Assembly: GCA_029168955.1 (NCBI GenBank)
Contig: JAPDOI010000149.1
Coordinates: forward strand, 487,001 to 551,000
From: Aplectana chamaeleonis
Lineage: Eukaryota > Nematoda > Chromadorea > Rhabditida > Cosmocercidae
Reading direction: 5' to 3'
Length of the DNA: 64,000 bases
The notes below the pieces were generated by a model, which saw only the letters and a list, made by a program, of their open reading frames with translations, had not been told where the DNA came from and did no database searches. A program made the translations under genes and the position numbers. Below are positions 10,374 to 21,900 of this stretch, piece by piece (within the stretch, counting starts at the first letter, position 1; each line of letters begins with the position of its first letter).

Positions 10374-11820
10374 ACTTTACAAAGGATAGGTGAATTGAAA
10401 CAGATTGAACCAAATGAACACTTTCAGCACGAAGGAGGAATCCCTGGAAGTCAGTTCCATTGCACATGTCTTTTAATCAAATTCTGATTATTTATCCAAA
10501 TGCACAATAATACAATGAGGAAACAAAAATATATCACTGGATTACACGTGAACTATCATCTCCGTTGAAGTCATATTAGCAGTTTCTGATCCACCTGGAA
10601 TGAGAAATGCATGTTAAAAAAATTTATGTATTCCCTTGAAGCATCAATATTTGCAATAGAAGCAACTTTGTCATTCATGAAGAAGAATAGAATGAGATTG
10701 TCGAAGTAACATACTGTCGTTATCAAAGCGAAATTCCGGTCCGCATTCGCGGACAACGGGTGTTGTATCACGCAACACTATGATAATCGTGATGGCCCCG
10801 GCACGAATAACCTTTTTTCAGAACGACGATCATCGTGTTCTGAGTTGCCGCAGCGGTCGTCCGCAAAAGTGGACCGGATTTTCGCTAGAAACGATAACAA
10901 CACCAACTACTCCCATTCCAACACCTGTTGCGAAACAGTACCCTTCGACTCTTGCTGGACACAAGAATCTCCGGACACCTTTTTCATAGTGTGAACTGTA
11001 ACACAAATAAACCGTCCTGCGGTTTTTGATGCTGCGCGCTTGAGCTTCTACCACAACACTCCGTTTCTGTGTCCCTCCCTCCTCTTCGCGTTGCAATCGC
11101 GCAGGTTCGGATTATCACAAGCAACCTATGTCATAAAATTATTTTCCCATGTAACACCAAAACTCGGGAAAGTCGCATTCTGAGCGAACTGCCCGTAACC
11201 CACTTCCCCCACGGACACCTACATCTCTCTCCCTCCTTCTCGTTCCCATCTTACCTCCGGAGAACTTCAGAAAGGATAAGGCAAGGCATACCGTTACCAG
11301 TTTTAAGACGTTCCCTTAACTATGACTTCTGACTAAAATATGGGAAAGTAAACAAGAAGAAATGCGGTCAATCAGTATCAGGAGCTGCGCGCTTGGCCAC
11401 GTCAGAAACTGTTATGACCTTTTTTCGAAACAAGGCGCCTTTCCAGGCTGCATACCAAACACAATATTTTCGAAAGAAGGCTTACCTTGACTTCAAATAG
11501 TTCAACGGCTCCATAATTATGTGAAATCCTGTTTCCTCTGCGGTATTTCTCCCTGGGTTCACCTTATTTTCTTCCGCATAATGCATTCCATGTTAGAGTG
11601 AGAAATGAGTTAATGCACCTGAATGATCCAAAATAATCTACAGTAGAAGTAGACATGGTACAGACTCAATTTGAGCTGTCTTTGCGTATTACCGTGGCTG
11701 TAAATAGCCCATCGACCGAAACAAATTATTTCTATGCCGCTAGCCCCATAAAGATGCCGAGTGGAATTCCTAAAGACACAATCCTAAGCAAGCCCTTGTA
11801 AAAGAGAAGTCTAGATAACA
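10374..11820. other. Long stretch with no recognisable gene
   Basis: Only short ORFs are present. The minus-strand frames 10571-10771 and 10830-11096 might be read as exons, but neither resembles a family I know and no consistent splice pairing is evident. A pyrimidine-rich tract lies around 11170-11250. I cannot exclude small exons of a host gene. Confidence 0.4.
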
Positions 11821-11828
11821 CCACGTAG

Positions 11829-12089
11829 AGGGTGATCTTATTATTGACTAAAATTCGAAGTGGTTGCGTCAATTTTCGGCGGAGCTACGACCCCCTTGTT
11901 CACCAGAATTTTTTAAAATTTTCCAAAGTTTAATTATCCCCGCACGGAATGAAAAATTCTTTCAGTTGGGAAACATTCAGAATAGTGATGGTCCATAGCA
12001 GTTTTTCCTCCGCACTGTTTACGACCCCCCTCCATTTCATTTTTTACAAAACTTTTCCAAAAATTATACAACACCCGTTGCCCAATGTC
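11829..12089 (+). repeat. Highly diverged satellite-like units at the left fringe of the array
   Basis: GGGTGATCTTATTATTGACT and then AAAATTCGAAGTGGTT at 11829-11866 resemble the 92-bp edge unit that reads CTTACTGTTAGCTAAAATTCGATGGGGTT. A second candidate starts near 11968 (GGGAAACATTCAGAATAGTG) and resembles GGCAAACATTCGGTGTGG. The two also share CTACGACCCCC and TTTACGACCCCCC and an AAAATTTTCCAAA-like block, about 120-130 bp apart. The alignment is by eye and weak, so this is a tentative call. Confidence 0.45.
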
Positions 12090-12314
12090 GCAACATTGCT
12101 TCGGCTGCACCGCCCCGCAAAGGAAGGAAACCCCGGGTGTAGGCTCATCTTACTGTTGGCAAACATTCGGTGTGGTTCAAGTCACTCGAAACCCAAAATG
12201 GACGTCCGGCAAGAGAGAAGAACCCCGGGTGTGGGCTCACCTTACTGTTAGCTAAAATTCGATGGGGTTCAAGTTACTCGAAACCCAAAAAGGACGTTCG
12301 ACAAGGGAGGAAAC
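12090..12314 (+). repeat. Left-edge satellite units: one partial and two 92-bp units lacking the hairpin module
   Basis: CCCCGGGTGT recurs at 12131, 12223 and 12315, giving two units of 92 bp. From CCCCGGG through TGGACG or AGGACG both units align without gaps over 74 bases to the canonical 112-bp unit, although many bases differ. They then have 18 bases where the canonical unit has 38. The missing 20 bases contain the GTGCAGCC-TGC-GGCTGCAC hairpin. The partial unit before 12131 contains CGGCTGCACC, so it may keep the right half of the hairpin. Confidence 0.82.
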
Positions 12315-14819
12315 CCCCGGGTGTGGGTTGATATTCCCGTGGAGCCAAATCCTAGGAGGTGCAAATGGGTTGAAACCCAGAATGGACAGTGCAGCCTGCA
12401 GCTGCACTGTGAGCAGAGGAGGGAATCCCCGGGTGGGGGCTGATATTCCCGTGAAGCCAAATTCTAGGTGCAAATTGGTCGAAACCCACAAGGGGCAGTG
12501 CAGCCTGCGGCTGCACTGTGGGCAGGGGAGGAAATCCCCGGGTGTGAGCTAATATTCCCGTGAAGCCAAAATCTGGGAGGGGCAAATCGGTTGCAACCCA
12601 GAATGGACGATGCAGCCTGCGGCTGCACTGTGGGCAGGGGAGGAAATCCCCGGGTGTGGGCTGATATTCCCGTGAAGCCAAATTCTAGGAGGTGCAAATT
12701 GGTCGAAACCCAGAATGGACGGTGCAGCCTGCGGCTGCACTGTGGGCAGGGGAGGAAATCCCCGGGTGTGGGCTGATATTCCCGTGAAGCCAAAATCTGG
12801 GAGGGGCAAATCGGTTGCAACTCAGAATGGACGGTGCAGCCTGCGGCTGCACTGTGGGCAGGGGAGGGAATCCCGGGGTGTGGGCTGATATTCCCGTGAA
12901 GCCAAAATCTGGCACGGGCAAATCGGTTGCAACCCAGAATGGACGATGCAGCCTGCGGCTGCACTGTATGCGGGGGGAGGAAATCCCCGGGTGTGGGCTG
13001 ATATTCCCGTGAAGCCAAATTCTAGGAGGTGCGAATTGGTCGAAACCCAGAAGGGGCGGTGCAGCCTGCGGCTGCACTGTATGCGGGGGGAGGAAATCCC
13101 CGGGTGTGGGCTGATATTCCCGTGAAGCCAAATTCTAGGAGGTGCAAAATGGTCGAAACCCAGAATGGACGGTGCAGCCTGCGGCTGCACTGTGGGCAGG
13201 GGAGGAAATCCCCGGGTGTGGGCTGATATTCCCGTGAAGCCAAATTCTAGGAGGTGCAAAATGGTCGAAACCCAGAATGGACGGTGCAGCCTGCGGCTGC
13301 ACTGTGGGCAGGGGAGGAAATCCCCGGATGTGAGCTGATATTCCCGTGAAGCCAAAATCTGGGAGGGACAAATCGGTTGAAACCCAGAAAGGGCGGTGCA
13401 GCCTGCGGCTGCACTGTGGGCAGGGGAGGGAATCCCCGGGTGTGGGCTGATATTCCCGTGAAGCCAAATTCTAGGAGGTGCAAATTGGTCGAAACCCAGA
13501 ATGGACGGTGCTGCACTGTGGGCAGGGGAGGAAATCCCCGGGTGTGGGCTGATATTCCCGTGAAGCTAAATTCTAGGAGGTGCGAATTGGTCGAAACCCA
13601 GAAGGGGCGGTGCAGCCTGCGGCTGCACTGTGGGCAGGGAGGAAATCCCCGGGTGTGGGCTGATATTCCCGTGAAGCCAAATTCTAGGAGGTGCAAATTG
13701 GTCGAAACCCAGATTGGACGGTGCAGCCTGCGACTGCACGGTGGGCAGGGGAGGAAATCCCCGGGTGTGGGCTGATATTCCCGTGAAGCCAAAATCTGGG
13801 AGGGGCCAAACGGTTGCAAGCCAGAATGGACCGTGCAGCCTGCGGCTGCACTGTGGGCAGGGTGGGAATCCCCGGGTGTGGGCTGATATTCCCGTGAAGC
13901 CAAATTCTAGGAGGTGCAAATTGGTCGAAACCCAGAATGGACGGTGCAGCCTGCGGCTGCACTGTGGGCAGGAGGAAATCCCCGGATGTGGACTGATATT
14001 CCCGTGAAGCCAAATTCTAGGAGATGCAAATTGGTCGAAACCCAGAATGGACGGTGCAGCCTGTGGCTGCGCTGTGAACAAAGGAGGAAATCCCCGGATG
14101 TGGGCTGATATTCCCGTGAAGCCAAAATCTGGGAGGGGCAAATCGGTTGAAACTCAGAATGGACGGTGCAGCCTGCAGCTGCACTGTGGGCAGGGGAGGA
14201 AATCCCCGGGTGTGGGCTGATATTCCCGTGAAGCCAAATTCTAGGAGGTGCAAATTGGTCGAAACCCAGAATGGACGGTGCAGCCTGCGGCTGCACTGTG
14301 GGCAGGGGAGGAAATCCCCGGGTGTGGGCTGATATTCCCGTGAAGCCAAAATCTGGGAGGGGCAAATCGGTTGCAACTCAGAATGGACGGTGCAGCCTGC
14401 GGCTGCACTGTGGGCAGGAGAGGAAATCCCCGGATGTGAGCTGATATTCCCGTGAAGCCAAAATCTGGGAGGGGCAAATCGGTTGCAACCCAGAATGGAC
14501 GATGCAGCCTGCGGCTGCACTGTATGCGGGGGGAGGAAATCCCCGGGTGTGGGCTGATATTCCCGTGAAGCCAAATTCTAGGAGGTGCAAATTGGTCGAA
14601 ACCCAGAATGGACGGTGCAGCCTGCGGCTGCACTGTGGGCAGGGGAGGAAATCCCCGGGTGTGGGCTGATATTCCCGTGAAGCCAAATCCTAGGAGGTGC
14701 GAATTGGTCGAAACCCAGAAAGGACGGTGCAGCCTGCGGCTGCACTGTGGGCAGGGGAGGAAATCCCGGGGTGTGGGCTGATATTCCCGTGAAGCCAAAA
14801 TCTGGGAGGGGCAAATCGG

Positions 14820-15530
14820 TTGCAACTCAGAATGGACGGTGCAGCCTGCGGCTGCACTGTGGGCAGGAGAGGAAATCCCCGGATGCGAGCTAATATTCCC
14901 GTGAAGCCAAAATCTGGCACGGGCAAATCGGTTGCAACCCAGAATGGACGATGCAGCCTGCGGCTGCACTGTATGCGGGGGGAGGAAATCCCCGGGAGTG
15001 GGCTGATATTCCCGTGAAGCCAAATTCTAGGGGGTGCCAATTGGTCGAAACCCAGAAAGGACGGTGCAGGCTGCGGCTGCACTGTATGCGGGGGGAGGAA
15101 ATCCCCGGGTGTGGGCTGATATTACCGTGAAGCCAAATTCTAGGAGGTGCAAAATGGTTGAAACCCAGAATGGACGGTGCAGCCTGCGGCTGCACTGTGG
15201 GCAGGGGAGGAAATCCCAGGGTGTGGGCTGATATTCCCGTGAAGCCAAATTCTAGGAGGTGCGAATTGGTCGAAACCCAGAAGGGGCGGTGCAGCCTGCG
15301 GCTGCACTGTGGACAGGGGAGGGAATCCCCGGGTGTGGGCTGATATTCCCGTGAAGCCAAATCCTAGGAGGTGCGAATTGGTCGAAACCCAGAAGGGGCG
15401 GTGCAGCCTGCGGCTGCACTGTGGGCAGGGGAGAAAATCCCCGGGTGTAGGCTGATATTCCCGTGAAGCCAAATTCTAGGGGGTGCGACTTGGTCGAAAC
15501 CCAGAAAGGACGGTGCAGCCTGCGGCTGCA
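14820..15530 (+). repeat. Multi-unit satellite block, left copy of a pair with 59867-60577
   Basis: Within the array this run of about six units shares unit-specific variants with 59867-60577, at a constant offset of 45,047. Shared marks include AAATCTGGCACGGGC, CCCCGGGAGTGGG, GGTGCCAATTGG, GGTGCAGGCTGCGG, ATATTACCGTG and TCCCAGGGTG, in the same order. Partial copies occur near 12.8-13.0 kb and 54.5-54.9 kb. The two copies diverge at about 15535 versus 60582. Confidence 0.85.
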
Positions 15531-15585
15531 CTGTAAGCGGGAGGAGGAAATCCCCGGGTGTGGGCTGATATTCCCGTGAAGCCAA

Positions 15586-15975
15586 AATCTGGGAGATGCA
15601 AATCGGTTGCAACTCAGAATGGACGGTGCAGCCTGCGGCTGCACTGTGGGCAGGGGAGGAAATCCCCGGGTGTAGGCTGATATTCCCGTGAAGCCAAATT
15701 CTAGGAGGTGCAAATTGGTCGAAACCCAGAATGGACGGTGCAGCCTGCGGCTGCACTATGGGCAGGGGGGAAATCCCCGGATGTGGGCTGATATTCCCAT
15801 GAAGCCAAATTCTAGATGGTGCGAATTGGTCGAAACCCAGAAAAGGCGGTGCAGCCTGCGGCTGCACTGTGGGCAGGAGAGAAAATCCCCGGGTGTAGGC
15901 TGATATTCCCGTGAAGCCAAATTCTAGGGGGTGCGAACTGGTCGAAACCCAGAAAAGACGGTGCAGCCTGCGGCT
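15586..15975 (+). repeat. Multi-unit satellite block matching the extreme right end of the array
   Basis: This run of three to four units matches 61976-62365 at offset 46,390. It shares TGGGAGATGCAAATCGG, CACTATGGGCAGGGGGG, ATATTCCCATGAAGCC, CTAGATGGTGCG and AGAAAAGGCGG. Related copies lie at 53.8-54.1, 55.15-55.4 and 60.85-61.1 kb. Spacings among the right-end copies include 1,232 bp (11 units) and 1,344 bp (12 units). Confidence 0.85.
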
Positions 15976-18900
15976 GCACTGTGGGCAGGAGAGGAAATCC
16001 CCGGGTGTGGGCTGATATTCCCGTGAAGCCAAAATCTGGGAGGGGCAAATCGGTTGCAACTCAGAATGGACAGTGCAGCCTGCGGCTGCACTGTGGGCAG
16101 GGGAGGAAATCCCCGGGTGTGGGCTGATATTCCCGTGAAGCCAAATTCTAGGAGGTGCAAATTGGTCGAAACCCAGAATGGACGATGCAGCCTGCGGCTG
16201 CACTGTGGGCAGGGGAGGCAATCCCCGGGTGTGGGCTGATATTCCCGTGAAGCCAAATTCTAGGAGGTGCAAATTGGTCAAAACCCAGAATGGACGATGC
16301 AGCCTGCGGCTGCACTGTATGCGGGGGGAGGAAATCCCCGGGTGTGGGCTGATATTCCCGTGAAGCCAAATTCTAGGGGGTGCTAATTGGTCGAAACCCA
16401 GAAAGGACGGTGCAGCCTGCGGCTGCACTGTGGGCAGGGGAGGAAATCCTCGGGTGTGGGCTGATATTCCCGTGAAGCCAAATTCTAGGAGGTGCAAAAT
16501 GGTCGAAACCCAGAATGGACGGTGCTGCCTGCGGCTGCACTGTGGGCAGGGGAGGAAATCCCCGGGTGTAGGCTGATATTCCCGTGAAGCCGAATTCTAG
16601 GAGGTGCAAATCGGTTGCAACCCAGAATGGACGATGCAGCCTGCGGCTGCACTGTGGGCAGGGGAGCCAATCCCCGGGTGTGGCTTGATATTTCCGTGAA
16701 GCGAAGTCCTAGGAGGCGCAAATCGGTTGAAACCCAGAATGGACGGTGCAGCCTGCGGCTGCACTGTGGGCAGGAGGAACTCCCAGGGTGTGGGCTGATA
16801 TCCGCGTGAAGCCAAACTCTAGGAGGTGCGAGTTGGTCGAAACCCAAAATGGACAGTGCAGCCTGCGGCTGCACTGTGGGCAGGGGAGGAAGTCCCCGGG
16901 TGTGGGCTGATATTCCCGTGAAGCCAAATTCTAGGAGGGGCAAATTGGTTGCAACCCAGAATGGACGGTGCAGCCTGCGGCTATAGGCAGGGGAGGAAAT
17001 CCCCGGGTGTGGGCTGATATTCCCGTGAAGCCAAATTCTTGGAGGTGCAAGTCGGTCGAAACCCGGAATGGAAGGTGCAGCCTGCGGCTGCAGTATGGGC
17101 AGGGAAAGGGATCCCTGGGTGTGGGCTGATATTCCCGTGAAGCCAAATTCTAGGAGATGCAAATCGTTTGCAACCCAGAATGGACCGTGCAGCCTGCGGC
17201 TGCACTGTGGGCAGGGAAGGGATCCCCGGGTGTGGGCTCATATTCCCGTGAAGCCGAATTCTAGGAGGTGCAAATTGGTCGAAACCCAGAATGGACGGTG
17301 CAGCCTGCGGCTGCACTGTGGGCAGGGGAGGAAATCCCCGGGTGTGGGCTGATATTCCCGTGAAGCCAAATTCTAGGAGGTGCGAATTGGTCGAAACCCA
17401 GAATGGACGGTGCAGCCTGCGGCTGCACTGTGGGCAGGGGAGGAAATCCCCGGGTGTGGGCTGATATTCCCGTGAAGCCAAATTCTAGGAGGTGCGAATT
17501 GGTCGAAACCCAGAAAGGACGGTGCAGCCTGCGGCTGCACTGTGGGCAGGGGAAGGAAGCCCCGGGTGTAGGCTGATATTCCCGTGAAGCCAAATTCTAG
17601 GAGGTGCAAACTGGTCGAAACCCAGAATGGACGGTGCAGCCTGCGGCTGAACTGTGGGCAAAGGAGGAAATCCCCGGGTGTGGGCTGATATTCCCGTGAA
17701 GCCAAAATCTGGGAGGGACAAATCGGTTGCAACCCAGAAGGGGCGGTGCAGCCTGTGGCTGCACTGTGGGCAGGGGAGGGAATCCCCGGGTGTGGGCTGA
17801 TATTCCCGTGAAGCCAAATTCTAGGAGGTGCGAATTGGTCGAAACCCAGAATGGACGGTGCAGCCTGCGGCTGCACTGTGGGCAGGGGGGAAATCCCCGG
17901 ATGTGGGCTGATATTCCCATGAAGCCAAATTCTAGGAGGTGCGAATTGGTCGAAACCCAGAATGGACGGTGCAGCCTGCGGCTGCACTGTGGACAGGAGG
18001 AAATCCCCGGGTGTGGGCTGATATTCCCGTGAAGCCAAATTCTAGGAGGTGCAAATTGGTCGAAACCCAGAATGGACGGTGCAGCATGCGGCTGCACTGT
18101 GGGCAGGGGAGGAAATCCCCGGGTGTAGACTGATATTCCCGTGAAGCCAAATTCTAGGAGGGGTAAATCGGTTGAAACCCAGAATGGACGGTGCAGCCTG
18201 CGGCTGCACTGTGGGCAGGGGAGGAGAACCCCGGGTGTGGGCTGATATTCCCGTGAAGCCGAATTCTAGGAGGTGCAAATCAGTTGAAACCCAGAATGGA
18301 CGGTGCAGCCTGCGGCTGCACTGTGGGCAGGGGAGGAAATCCCCGGGTGTAGACTGATATTCCCGTGAAGCCAAATTCTAGGAGGTGCAAATCGGTTGAA
18401 ACCCAGAAAGGACGGTGCAGCCTGCGACTGCACTGTGGGCAGAGGAGGGAATCCCCGGGTGTGGGCTGGTATTCCCGTTGAGCCAAATTCTAGGAGGTGC
18501 GAATTGGTCGAAACCCAGAAAGGGCGGTGCAGCCTGCGGCTGCACTGTGGGCAGGGGAGGGAACCCCCGGGTGTGGGCTGATATTCCCGTGAAGCCAAAT
18601 TCTAGGAGATGCAAATCGGTCGAAACCCAGAATGCACGGTGCAGCCTGCGGCTGCACTGTGGGCAGGGGAGGGAACCCCCGGGTGTGGGCTGATATTCCC
18701 GTGAAGCCAAATTTTAGGAGGTGCGAATTGGTCGAAACCCAGATTGGACGGTGCAGCCTGCGGCTGCACTGTGGGCAGTGGAGGAAATCCCCGGGTGTGG
18801 GCTGATATTCCCGTGAAGCCAAATTCTAGGAGGTGCAAATCGGTTGAAACCCAGAATGGACAGTGCAGCCTGCGGCTGCACTGTGGGCAGGGGAGGGAAT

Positions 18901-21900
18901 CCCCGGGTGTGGGCTGGTATTCCCGTTAAGCCAAATTCTAGGAGGTGCGAATTGGTCGAAACCCAGAAAGGGCGGTGCAGCCTGCGGCTGCACTGTGGGC
19001 AGGGGAGGGAATCCCCGGGTGCGGGCTGATATTCCCGTGAAGCCAAAATCTGGGAGGGACAAATCGGTTGCAACCCAGAAGGGGCGGTGCAGCCTGCGGC
19101 TGCACTGTGGGCAGGGGAGGGAATCCCCGGGTGTGGGCTGCTATTCCCGTTAAGCCAAATTCTAGGAGGTGCAAATTGGTCGAAACCCAGAATGTACGGT
19201 GCAGCCTGCGACTGCACTGTGGGCAAGGAGGAACTTCCCGGGTGTGAGCTGATATTCCCGTGAAGACAAATTCTAGGAGGTGCAAATTGGTCGAAACCCA
19301 GAGTGGACGGTGCCGCCTGCGGCTGCACTGTGGGCAGGAGAGGAAATCCCCGGGTGTGGTCTGATATTCCCGTGAAGCCAAATTCTAGGAGGTGCAAATT
19401 GGTCGAAACCCAGAATGGACGGGGCAGCCTGCGGCTGCACTGTGGGCAGGGAGGAAATCCCCGGGTGTGGGCTGATATTCCCGTGAAGCCAAATTCTAGG
19501 AGGTGCAAATTGGTCGAAACCCAGAATGGACGGTGCAGCCTGCGGCTGCACTGTGGGCAGGAGGAAATCCCCGGGTGTGGGCTGATATTCCCGTGAAGCC
19601 AAATTCTAGGAGGTGCAAATTGGTCGAAACCCAGAATGGACGGTGCAGCCTGCGGCTGCACCTGTGGGCAGGAGGAAATCCCCGGGTGTGGGCTGATATT
19701 CCCGTGAAGCCAAATTCTAGGAGGTGCAAATCGGTCGAAACCCAGAATGGACGGTGCAGCCTGCGGCTGCACTGTGGGCAGGAGGAAATCCCCGGGTGTG
19801 GGCTGATATTCCCGTGAAGCCAAATTCTAGGAGGTGCAAATTGGTCGAAACCCAGAATGGACGGTGCAGCCTGCGGCTGCACTGTGGGCAGGAGGAAATC
19901 CCCGGGTGAGGGCTGATATTCCCGTGAAGCCAAATTCTAGGAGGTGCAAATTGGTCGAAACCCAGAATGGACGGTGCAGCCTGCGACTGCACGGTGGGCA
20001 GGGGAGGGAATCCCCGGGTGTGGGCTGATATTCCCGTGAAGCCGAATTCTAGGGGGTGCGAATTGGTTGAAACCCAGAAAGGACGGTGCAGCCTGCGACT
20101 GCACTGTGGGCAGGATAGGAAATCCCCGGGGTGTGGGCTGATATTCCCGTGAAGCCAAATTCTAGGAGGTGCGAATTGGTCGGAACCCAGAAGGGGCGGT
20201 GCAGCCTGCGGCTGCACTGTGGGCAGGGTAGGAAATCCCCGGGGTGTGGGCTGATATTCCCGTGAAGCCAAATTTTAGGAGGTGCGAATTGGTCGAAACC
20301 CAGATTGGACGGTGCAGCCTGCGGCTTCACTGTGGGCAGTGGAGGAAATCCCCGGGTGTGGGCTGATATTCCCGTGAAGCCAAATTTTAGGAGGTGCGAA
20401 TTGGTCGAAACCCAGATTGGACGGTGCAGCCTGCGGCTGCACTGTGGGCAGGGGAGGAAATCCCCGGGTGTGGGCTGATATTCCCGTGAAGCCAAATTCT
20501 AGGAGGTGCAAATCGGTTGAAACCCAGAATGGACAGTGCAGCCTGCGGCTGCACGGTGGGCAGGGGAGGGAATCCCCGGGTGTGGGCTGATATTCCCGTG
20601 AAGCCAATATCTAGGAGGTGCAAATTGGTCGAAACCCAGAATGGACGGTGCAGCCTGCGGCTGCACTGTGGGCAGGGGAGGGAATCCCCGGGTGTGGGCT
20701 GATATTCCCGTGAAGCCAAATTCTAGGAGGTGCGAATTGGTCGAAACCCAGAATGGACAGTGCAGCCTGCGGCTGCACTGTGGGCAGGGGAGGAAATCCC
20801 CGGGTGTGGGCTGATATTCCCGTGAAGCCAAATTCTAGGAGGTGCAAATTGGTCGAAACCCAGAATGGACGGTGCAGCCTGCGACTGCACTGTGGGCAGG
20901 GTAGGAAATCCCCGGGGTGTGGGCTGATATTCCCGTTAAGCCAAATTTTAGGAGGTGCGATTTGGTCGAAACCCAGATTGGACGGTGCAGCCTGCGACTG
21001 CACTGTGGGCAGGGAGGAAATCCCCGGGTGTGGGCTGATATTCCCGTGAAGCCAAATTCTAGGAGGTGCGAATTGGTCGAAACCAAGAATGGACAGTGCA
21101 GCCTGCGGCTGCACTGTGGGCAGGGGAGGAAATCCAAGGGTGTGGGCTGATATTCCCGTGAAGCCAAAATCTGGGAGGGGCAAATCGGTTGCAACTCAGA
21201 ATGGACGATGCAGCCTGCGGCTGCACTGTGGGCAAGGAGGAAATCCCCGAGTGTGGGCTGATATTCCCGTGAAACCATATTCTGGGAGGTGCGAATTGGT
21301 CGAAACCCAGAAGGGACGGTGCAGCCTGCGGCTGCACTGTGGGCAGGGGAGGAAATCCCCGGATGTGGGCAGATATTCCCGTGAAGCCAAATTCTAGGGG
21401 GTGCGAATTGGTCGAAACCCAGAAAGGACGGTGCAGCCTGCGACTGCACTGTGGGCAGGAGAGGAAATCCCCGGGTGTGGGCTGATATTCCCGTGAAGCC
21501 AAAATCTGGGAGGGGCAAAACGGTTGCAACCTAGAATGGACGGTGCAGCCTGCGGCTGCACTGTGGGCAGGGGAGGAAATCCCCGGGTGTGGGCTGATAT
21601 TCCCGTGAAGCCAAATTCTAGGAGGTGCAAATTGGTCAAAACCCAGAGTGTACGGTGCAGCCTGCGGCTGCACTGTGGGCAAAGGAGGAAATCCCCGGGT
21701 GTGGGCTGATATTCCCATGAAGCCAAATTCTAGGAGGTGAAAATTGGTCGAAACCCAGAATGGACGGTGCAGCCTGCGGCTGCACTGTGGGCAGGAGGAA
21801 ATCCCCGGGTGTGGGCTGATATTCCCGTGAAGCCAAATTCTAGGAGGTGCAAATTGGTCGAAACCCAGAATGGACGGTGCAGCCTGCGGCTGCACTGTGG

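Noticed and set aside
10571..11096. Minus-strand ORFs as exons of a host gene
   Set aside because: No recognisable domain, no clear splice pairing, and overlapping frames on the other strand.
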